A stretch of DNA of 5,144 nt, from positions 1 to 5,144 of the forward strand of contig JAPLKQ010000196.1 of the NCBI GenBank assembly GCA_026387995.1, in the 5' to 3' direction. Positions 1 through 3,531 of this stretch are shown in pieces (positions within the stretch are counted from its first letter, which is position 1; the number at the start of each line of letters is the position of its first letter). Below the pieces are notes generated by a model, which had not been told where the DNA came from, did not search any database, and was given only the letters and a program-made list of their open reading frames with translations. Source of the DNA: Bacillota bacterium (GTDB lineage: Bacteria; Bacillota_I; Bacilli_A; RFN20; CAG-826). The position numbers and the translations under genes are program-made.

Positions 1-357
1 GACAGGAAAATGATAGGTTGAAATGGCCCCTTTGATTTCCAAAAAATCGCCCGTTTCTCTGGTGTTGTTTTTTTCATAAATGTAATATTTCGTCAGTCGA
101 CTTTCGTAGATGAAATAATTGTCTTTTGAATCAATCACAAAGCCTTCGAAATCGGTCGCATTTTTGTTGTATGGGATGGGTATGTTTCCATAGATAATTC
201 CTCCCATCAAAACAATGAATCCTATAATGAAACCTTTTTTTGAAAACCGCCAGAAGATAAAAACAAGCCAAACCATTGATATGATTGCAACGAAAAGAAG
301 GTTGCCTTTCCATAGTAACCCAAGGAAGAGACTTACAAAGATAATAAAAGCAATCAT
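1..357 (-). CDS. comEC: ComEC-type competence DNA channel, N-terminal fragment (3' end beyond window)
   Basis: The frame is open from ATG 357-355 to the window edge, giving 119 residues of a longer protein. The start overlaps the comEA stop as ATGA, the usual sign of translational coupling; no good ribosome binding site of its own is visible. Three hydrophobic segments are seen at about residues 2-17, 20-37 and 42-58. A polar, probably extracellular stretch follows, containing GFVIDSKDN (about 72-80) and GDFLEIKGAIS (about 103-113). This matches the N-terminal layout of ComEC proteins, where membrane helices precede a small beta-rich domain (DUF4131-like). In the family, ComEC forms the membrane channel that passes single-stranded DNA into the cytoplasm during transformation. 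The competence core and any C-terminal metallo-beta-lactamase-like domain would lie outside the window. The call rests on position after comEA plus this N-terminal pattern, so it is likely but not proven. Confidence 0.8.
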   Translation of the reverse strand, partial: MIAFIIFVSLFLGLLWKGNLLFVAIISMVWLVFIFWRFSKKGFIIGFIVLMGGIIYGNIPIPYNKNATDFEGFVIDSKDNYFIYESRLTKYYIYEKNNTRETGDFLEIKGAISTYHFPV

Positions 358-878
358 GCCAACGTAATGTAATTCTTCATTTTTTCGAAAGTGGCATTGC
401 CGATGCCTGTGACTTCCATCACTTCTTCAATATACTGATAATCTCCATTATCGTCGCGGTATGAGATAATGGCGGTCGCTATGCTAGATCCAATTCCATT
501 AATGGTCATAAAATCTTCTTTTTGCCCGTTGTTAAGACCAACTTTGGTCAGCAAATCGCTTGAGCAGACATCCTCAGAAGCATACAGAGGAGCAATATAA
601 TAGGACATCGAATTGATTAAAGGACAATCCGGTTTATATGCCGTTTCATCTGCATTATCCGTAATTCCACCTGCAGATTCAATTAAGTCGCTCATCAACG
701 TGGCCACCTCAAGAACGTACGTACCCGAACGTGTGATTTCGCCTGTGATCGAGACTGTAATGTAATCCTCGCTTGCTGACTTCGAGGAACTGTTCGTTGA
801 GATTTTGGGATCCAGCTTCATAAAAAAGAATATCGCGATGAAAGTAACGACCAAAACGGCAATAATAATTTTAAACAT
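354..878 (-). CDS. comEA: ComEA competence DNA receptor (membrane anchor, SLBB, helix-hairpin-helix)
   Basis: This 174-residue protein has one N-terminal membrane anchor (about residues 3-20), then a polar Ser-rich linker (about 28-37). An SLBB-like beta-grasp domain follows at about 39-97, with VSITGEITRSGTY and SAGGITDNAD. The C-terminal DNA-binding helix-hairpin-helix pair spans about 113-174, with GIG turns at 128-130 and 158-160. In the family, ComEA binds double-stranded DNA outside the membrane and feeds it to ComEC, whose gene follows with a 4-nt overlap. The usual PGxY of the SLBB domain is SGTY here, and the usual VN(I/L)NTA start of the hairpin is VGLNNG, so it is a somewhat divergent member. 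Two cysteines (85 and 105) could form a disulfide outside the cell; that is inference. The ATG at 878 is preceded by a strong site, GAGAGGTGAT (884-893), with a 5-nt gap, which fixes the start. Confidence 0.92.
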   Translation of the reverse strand: MFKIIIAVLVVTFIAIFFFMKLDPKISTNSSSKSASEDYITVSITGEITRSGTYVLEVATLMSDLIESAGGITDNADETAYKPDCPLINSMSYYIAPLYASEDVCSSDLLTKVGLNNGQKEDFMTINGIGSSIATAIISYRDDNGDYQYIEEVMEVTGIGNATFEKMKNYITLA

Positions 879-900
879 GATAAATCACCTCTCCATAGAT

Positions 901-929
901 AAAATAGGGAGAGAATCGTTCTCTTGTTC
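901..929 (-). promoter_or_regulatory. Possible comEA promoter/operator with a short palindrome
   Basis: Between the greA terminator and the comEA start there is a perfect 6-bp inverted repeat with a 3-nt centre at 910-924 (AGAGAA, TCG, TTCTCT on the plus strand). On the minus strand it is followed by TATTTT (906-901), a possible -10 box. The matching -35 position (929-924) reads GAACAA and is a poor match to TTGACA. A palindrome between the two boxes would be a classic repressor site; it could equally be a small leader hairpin or chance. No recognisable competence-regulator box was found. Confidence 0.3.
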
Positions 930-951
930 CTCGAAAAAGTAAAACGGCATG

Positions 952-979
952 AAAAAAAGACACCGTGAGGTGCCTTTTT
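952..979 (-). terminator. Intrinsic terminator of greA
   Basis: On the minus strand, 4 nt after the greA stop, AAAAAGGCACC (979-969) can pair with GGTGTCTTTTT (964-954) across a TCAC loop. The RNA then runs on in U residues (seven in a row at 958-952, the first five of which also pair with the A run). One pair is a G-U wobble in the minus-strand RNA but would be an A-C mismatch in plus-strand RNA, so the hairpin is oriented for the minus strand. It separates the greA unit from comEA-comEC. Confidence 0.88.
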
Positions 980-983
980 GTTT

Positions 984-1460
984 TTAGGCTAATTCAATCT
1001 TAATGACTTGAACTTGATAAGGTTTCGCAACTTTGACAACGGCTTTGTCGCCAACGTGCTTGCCAACAATCGCTTCACCAAGAGGGCAGTCATTCGAAAT
1101 CCGGTTGTGAACGGGGTCTGCTTCGACCGTACCGACAATCCGATATTCGAAATCAGAATTATCTGATAAATCGCGGACCGTGACTTTCGTGCCTAGCGCG
1201 ACGGTTTTTGCGCTGGTCGGCGAATCGTCAATGATGGTCGCGACCGCCATGATATCTTCAATCTCTTTTATACGGCCTTCAACTTCCGCTTGGCGAGCTC
1301 TCGCAGCATCATATTCAGCGTTTTCGCTTAAATCGCCTTGAGCGCGGGCAAACGATAATTGTTCGATGACTTCTGGTCTAATCACGTCGATCAATTGACG
1401 TACTTCAGCAGTCAATTTCGCGGCGCCATCTTTGGTAAGAATGACTTTTTGTGTTTCCAT
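984..1460 (-). CDS. greA: Transcription elongation factor GreA
   Basis: The product has 158 residues, the normal GreA length. The N-terminal coiled-coil domain (about 1-75) carries the signature around ARAQGDLSENAEYDAAR (38-54), including Asp43 and Glu46. These correspond to the acidic tip residues that reach into the RNA polymerase secondary channel and promote cleavage of backtracked RNA. The C-terminal FKBP-like domain (about 80-158) has the family's DCPLGEAIVGKHVGD (124-138). In the family, GreA rescues stalled polymerase by stimulating the enzyme's own endonuclease activity. The ATG at 1460 is preceded by AAGAGGT with a 6-nt gap. It has its own extended -10 promoter upstream and a terminator just after the stop, so it looks monocistronic. 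Nothing in the protein is unusual. Confidence 0.97.
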   Translation of the reverse strand: METQKVILTKDGAAKLTAEVRQLIDVIRPEVIEQLSFARAQGDLSENAEYDAARARQAEVEGRIKEIEDIMAVATIIDDSPTSAKTVALGTKVTVRDLSDNSDFEYRIVGTVEADPVHNRISNDCPLGEAIVGKHVGDKAVVKVAKPYQVQVIKIELA

Positions 1461-1487
1461 GGGATTACCTCTTTTGATACGTTGATT

Positions 1488-1496
1488 ATTATAACA
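1488..1496 (-). promoter_or_regulatory. Extended -10 promoter for greA
   Basis: The minus strand reads TGTTATAAT (1496-1488), a perfect TATAAT box with the upstream TG of extended -10 promoters. The -35 position 17 nt upstream (TGGTAT, 1516-1511) matches TTGACA poorly, as is common for extended -10 promoters. Transcription would begin near 1481, leaving a leader of about 20 nt that holds the ribosome binding site of greA. Confidence 0.7.
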
Positions 1497-1538
1497 ACTT
1501 GCTACCTAAAATACCACTACAAAGTAAATATCGGAATT

Positions 1539-1547
1539 TGGTATAAT
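1539..1547 (+). promoter_or_regulatory. Possible second extended -10 promoter toward chrA
   Basis: The plus strand reads TGGTATAAT (1539-1547), again TATAAT with an upstream TG. No -35 is evident 17 nt upstream (ACAAAG, 1519-1524). It could be a second start for the chrA pair, giving a leader of roughly 110 nt. It overlaps the upstream edge of the better two-box promoter at 1548-1577, so the two may be alternatives. Confidence 0.4.
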
Positions 1548-1577
1548 TTGACTTTTCCTCTTCTTCATCTATAGAAT
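1548..1577 (+). promoter_or_regulatory. Sigma-A type promoter for the chrA pair
   Basis: TTGACT (1548-1553, 5 of 6 consensus) and TAGAAT (1572-1577, 5 of 6) are separated by 18 nt on the plus strand. Transcription would start near 1584, giving a leader of about 80 nt before the GTG at 1666. The leader has a weak 5-bp stem (1592-1596 with 1606-1610) and an 8-bp palindrome ATGGCCAT (1613-1620), but no riboswitch or attenuator I can recognise. A regulator site for chromate or another oxyanion could be here, but none can be named. Confidence 0.6.
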
Positions 1578-1665
1578 ACTATACTGTGTCATCGTTGCCT
1601 TATTTAACGAAAATGGCCATGTGTTTTTTAAGCAAATTAATGATATATAAAAGGAGGACGCAATC

Positions 1666-2247
1666 GTGAAAAAGTTCAGGCTCTGGCTCACATTATTCTG
1701 GACCTTTTTCAAAATTGGGCTCTTCACTTTTGGCGGCGGATACGCGATGATTCCGCTCATTCAAGCAGAAATTTCGGAACGAAAAAAGTGGATGGCACCT
1801 GAAGAGATTTTGGATATCGTCGTGATTGCCGAATCAACCCCTGGCCCCATCTCGGTTAACGCCGCGACGTACGTTGGTTACCGGGTCGGCGGTGTTCTCG
1901 GGGCCGTCTTTGCGACATTAGGGTTAGCCATTCCTTCACTCGTCATCATTTATGTCATTTCGCTGTTTCTCAACCAATTCATGTCAATCCAAATTGTCGC
2001 CAATGCATTTTTAGGAATTGAAGCCGCGATTGCCGTATTAATTACCAGCGCCGCCATCAAACTCAAGAAAAGCATTCCTAACGACGGCTTTAATGTCACG
2101 ATCATTTTACTGATTGTTTTGACCCTCTTGGTTATCAACATTTTCAATTGGAATTTTTCAAGCATCTATCTCATTATTATCGGTGGGATCGTCGGAATCG
2201 TCTTTGATCTCCTGGCAAGGAAAACGAAAAAGGAGACCAAGATATGA
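1666..2247 (+). CDS. chrA: Short-chain chromate transporter subunit, first of a pair (ChrA family)
   Basis: This 193-residue, strongly hydrophobic protein is a half-size ChrA (CHR family). Two family motifs are clear: FGGGYAMIPLIQAE (22-35) and ESTPGPISVNAATYVG (56-71). Hydrophobic stretches lie at about 8-32, 75-103, 112-131, 144-161 and 166-183, with a basic C-terminal tail, KTKKETK. Long ChrA proteins, known as chromate exporters in Pseudomonas and Cupriavidus, are two such halves fused. Many Bacilli instead encode two short proteins (the B. subtilis YwrA/YwrB pair), both needed for function. The start is GTG at 1666, set by AAGGAGG (1651-1657) with an 8-nt gap. The gene overlaps the next by ATGA, implying translational coupling and probably 1:1 assembly. 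Chromate as substrate is family inference; the natural cargo may be another oxyanion. Confidence 0.92.
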   Translation: MKKFRLWLTLFWTFFKIGLFTFGGGYAMIPLIQAEISERKKWMAPEEILDIVVIAESTPGPISVNAATYVGYRVGGVLGAVFATLGLAIPSLVIIYVISLFLNQFMSIQIVANAFLGIEAAIAVLITSAAIKLKKSIPNDGFNVTIILLIVLTLLVINIFNWNFSSIYLIIIGGIVGIVFDLLARKTKKETKI

Positions 2248-2816
2248 TATATTGGGATTTATTTTACGTCTTCTTTACCATCGGCCTTTTCACTTTTGGC
2301 GGGGGCTATGCAATGATTCCGCTCATTACCAGCGAAGTCGTTTCACGTGGGTGGATGACCGAAGATTCGATAATCAAATTCATTGCCGTGAGTGAATCAA
2401 CTCCTGGCCCATTTGCTATCAACATCGCCACCTATATCGGAAGCCTTCAAGGCGGTTTGCTTGGTTCAATCGTTGCGACTTTTGCCGTCATTCTTCCCTC
2501 TTTCATCGTCATCCTGCTTGTAGCTGCTTTATTTAAAACTTTCAGCAAGAATCGTTATGTGCAGGCTGTTTTGAATGGCATTCGTCCCGTTACTATCGGA
2601 TTAATCGCCGGAACGGCCATTCTAATCGCGACCAGGAACATTTGGGCCAATTTTCCAGAGACAAATGCTCTTCTCCTGAGTCGGTCAGCACTCGTATTAT
2701 TATTCGACGTGGCCACGCTTTTCATTGGTTACAAAAAAGTGCACGGAAAGTCCATGCACCCTATTGCTTTAATTGTCATCAGCGCGATTTTAGGAATAAT
2801 CGTATACGCAGTGTAA
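2244..2816 (+). CDS. chrA: Short-chain chromate transporter subunit, second of the pair (ChrA family)
   Basis: This 190-residue membrane protein is homologous to its upstream neighbour. Both carry IGLFTFGGGYAMIPLI (13-28 here) and ESTPGP (51-56, continuing into INIATYIG). Hydrophobic stretches are at about 5-28, 72-98, 115-130, 144-163 and 172-190. Unlike the first subunit, it ends in a membrane segment with no basic tail, which fits the family idea that the two halves insert in opposite orientations. The start ATG overlaps the previous stop, with AAGGAG (2230-2235) 8 nt upstream. Its last 26 codons also contain, on the other strand, the apparent terminator of the alaS-yqgF-yrzB cluster (2733-2759). 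The stop lies only 3 nt from the end of the opposing DUF1292 gene. No terminator of its own was seen. Confidence 0.92.
   Translation: MIYWDLFYVFFTIGLFTFGGGYAMIPLITSEVVSRGWMTEDSIIKFIAVSESTPGPFAINIATYIGSLQGGLLGSIVATFAVILPSFIVILLVAALFKTFSKNRYVQAVLNGIRPVTIGLIAGTAILIATRNIWANFPETNALLLSRSALVLLFDVATLFIGYKKVHGKSMHPIALIVISAILGIIVYAV
2733..2759 (-). terminator. Intrinsic terminator of the alaS-yqgF-yrzB cluster, inside chrA2
   Basis: In minus-strand RNA, GTGCATGGA (2759-2751) pairs with TCCGTGCAC (2747-2739) around a CTT loop. This makes nine pairs, one of them a U-G wobble, followed at once by six U (2738-2733). In plus-strand RNA the wobble becomes a C-A mismatch and no U run follows, so it is directed at minus-strand transcripts. 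It starts about 60 nt past the DUF1292 stop codon and lies within chrA2 codons for KKVHGKSMH. Confidence 0.82.
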
Positions 2817-2819
2817 ACG

Positions 2820-3089
2820 TTATTTTTTCGTTTCCGCGTTAATTTCCGGATCTTCAAGATAGGCGTTTAAAACTTCCTCGACTTCGTCGTATTCCTCATC
2901 GTCAGTAATCTCGATCAATTGATCATCAAGGTAACGGGCGACAAAAATTTCTTCCGGATTAGCAGCATCATAATATAAAACATAACTTGCCTCGCGGGCT
3001 TCATTTTCATAGGTGAAAAGAATTTCCATCATATGTTCGACGCCTTGGTCGTCGGTAATCAGCATCTGATTGTCTTTAGTGAATTCCAT
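2820..3089 (-). CDS. yrzB: DUF1292 (YrzB-like) small acidic protein
   Basis: This 89-residue, very acidic protein (many Asp and Glu, especially DDEEYDEVEE near 61-70) has the DUF1292 pattern: ITDDQGVEHMMEILFTYE at about 11-28, then YVLYYDAANPEEIFVARY and an acidic tail. No signal peptide or membrane segment is present. The molecular function of the family is not established. In B. subtilis, yrzB lies right after yrrK (yqgF) downstream of alaS, as here. The ATG at 3089 has GAGGAG (3098-3103) with an 8-nt gap. An intact yqgF would run 14 nt into this gene and couple their translation; with the frameshift, yqgF stops 48 nt before it. Its own ribosome binding site is good, so it is probably still made. 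Confidence 0.9.
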   Translation of the reverse strand: MEFTKDNQMLITDDQGVEHMMEILFTYENEAREASYVLYYDAANPEEIFVARYLDDQLIEITDDEEYDEVEEVLNAYLEDPEINAETKK

Positions 3090-3177
3090 TGTTGTTTCTC
3101 CTCATTCCGAGATAGGTCTCAAGAATCGCGACCGCACTCATTTGATCAATGACAGCCTTCCGTTTGGCGCGGCTGAT
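3076..3177 (-). pseudogene. yqgF: Displaced C-terminal coding part of yqgF (out of frame)
   Basis: Read from 3177 down to the TAA at 3078-3076, this stretch encodes 33 residues beginning ISRAKRKAVIDQMSAVAILE and continuing TYLGMRRNNNGIH. It carries the family's C-terminal pattern: a basic KRK run, then a helix with D followed by A-rich and ILExYL residues. Joined directly to residue 115 of the preceding gene it gives a 148-residue RuvX, close to the usual 135-150. It has no start of its own and is not expected to be translated unless the frame is restored. Its end overlaps the first 14 nt of the DUF1292 gene. Confidence 0.85.
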
Positions 3178-3530
3178 ATCGGCTTATCGGCTTCCAGCAA
3201 ACGTTTATTAGCCAACATCGTCGTCATCCGCTCGTCAATCATCGTAATCTTTAAATTGGGCATTATCGCCAGCAAATCATCCTTAAATCGAATAGCGCTC
3301 TGTGATCGTTCGGAGACATCGCCGCTCATATGAAGTGGCAATCCAAGGGCGATTTCATTGATGTTTTCCTTGGCAAGAAATTCCATTACGCGCTCACGCG
3401 CTTTCTTATAATTTCCGGGTTCAAAACGGAAAGTCTCAACCCCATGTGCGGCAAGTCCCAAGGAATCGCTAACCGCCATTCCGAGTGTAGCCGTTCCTAA
3501 ATCGAGTCCCAAAATACGTGGCTGTAACAT
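3138..3530 (-). CDS. yqgF: YqgF/RuvX (RNase H-fold nuclease), frameshifted at the C-terminus
   Basis: As read, the product has 130 residues. Residues 1-115 are canonical: ILGLDLGTATLGMAVSD (6-22, with catalytic-type Asp10), GLPLHMSGDVSERSQ (63-77) and MIDERMTT (97-104). In the family, YqgF is an RNase H-like nuclease linked to 16S pre-rRNA end processing in E. coli, where it is essential; it is also called the Holliday junction resolvase homologue RuvX. After Asp115 the frame is lost: 15 residues (KPISAAPNGRLSLIK) have no family match. The expected ISRAKRKAVIDQMSAVAILE is encoded in another frame just downstream. The cause is an 8-bp tandem duplication at 3178-3193. Lost with the C-terminus is the Asp of VIDQ, a third acidic residue expected in the active site. 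The start ATG is 1 nt after the alaS stop; only a weak AAAGGG lies upstream, so it probably depends on coupling to alaS. Either the gene is inactive in this strain or the duplication is an assembly error. Confidence 0.9.
   Translation of the reverse strand: MLQPRILGLDLGTATLGMAVSDSLGLAAHGVETFRFEPGNYKKARERVMEFLAKENINEIALGLPLHMSGDVSERSQSAIRFKDDLLAIMPNLKITMIDERMTTMLANKRLLEADKPISAAPNGRLSLIK
3178..3193. repeat. Perfect 8-bp tandem duplication (2 x ATCGGCTT) in yqgF
   Basis: The plus strand reads ATCGGCTT twice with no gap (3178-3185, 3186-3193). Eight is not a multiple of three, so the extra copy shifts the yqgF frame. Deleting either copy brings the conserved C-terminus back into frame exactly at Asp115, which identifies the duplication as the lesion. 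Confidence 0.95.
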
Positions 3531-3531
3531 A

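Noticed and set aside
544..570. ComEA contains the peptide DVCSSDL, which is also what translated Illumina adapter sequence gives, raising the idea of adapter contamination.
   Set aside because: The codons differ from the adapter at several places (by eye about 13 of 19 bases match), the frame stays open and homology continues on both sides into the helix-hairpin-helix domain. It is most likely coincidence at the protein level.
1359..1574. Plus-strand open frame of 71 residues across greA and the intergenic region.
   Set aside because: It is antisense to greA, has no ribosome binding site and no recognisable domain; other open frames opposite or within alaS, comEC and chrA were dropped for the same reasons.
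1584..1650. A riboswitch or attenuator in the roughly 80-nt chrA leader.
   Set aside because: Only a weak 5-bp stem and an 8-bp palindrome are present; no stable alternative folds or terminator with a U tail were seen.
2814..2833. Inverted repeat AAACG/CGTTT at the junction of the chrA2 and DUF1292 stops as a shared bidirectional terminator.
   Set aside because: The stem is only 5 bp with a 9-nt loop, and the T run is in the loop rather than after the stem. The hairpin inside chrA2 is a far better terminator for the minus strand.
3178..3193. Programmed ribosomal frameshifting to rescue yqgF.
   Set aside because: There is no slippery heptamer or downstream stimulatory structure evident, and an exact 8-bp duplication explains the shift fully.
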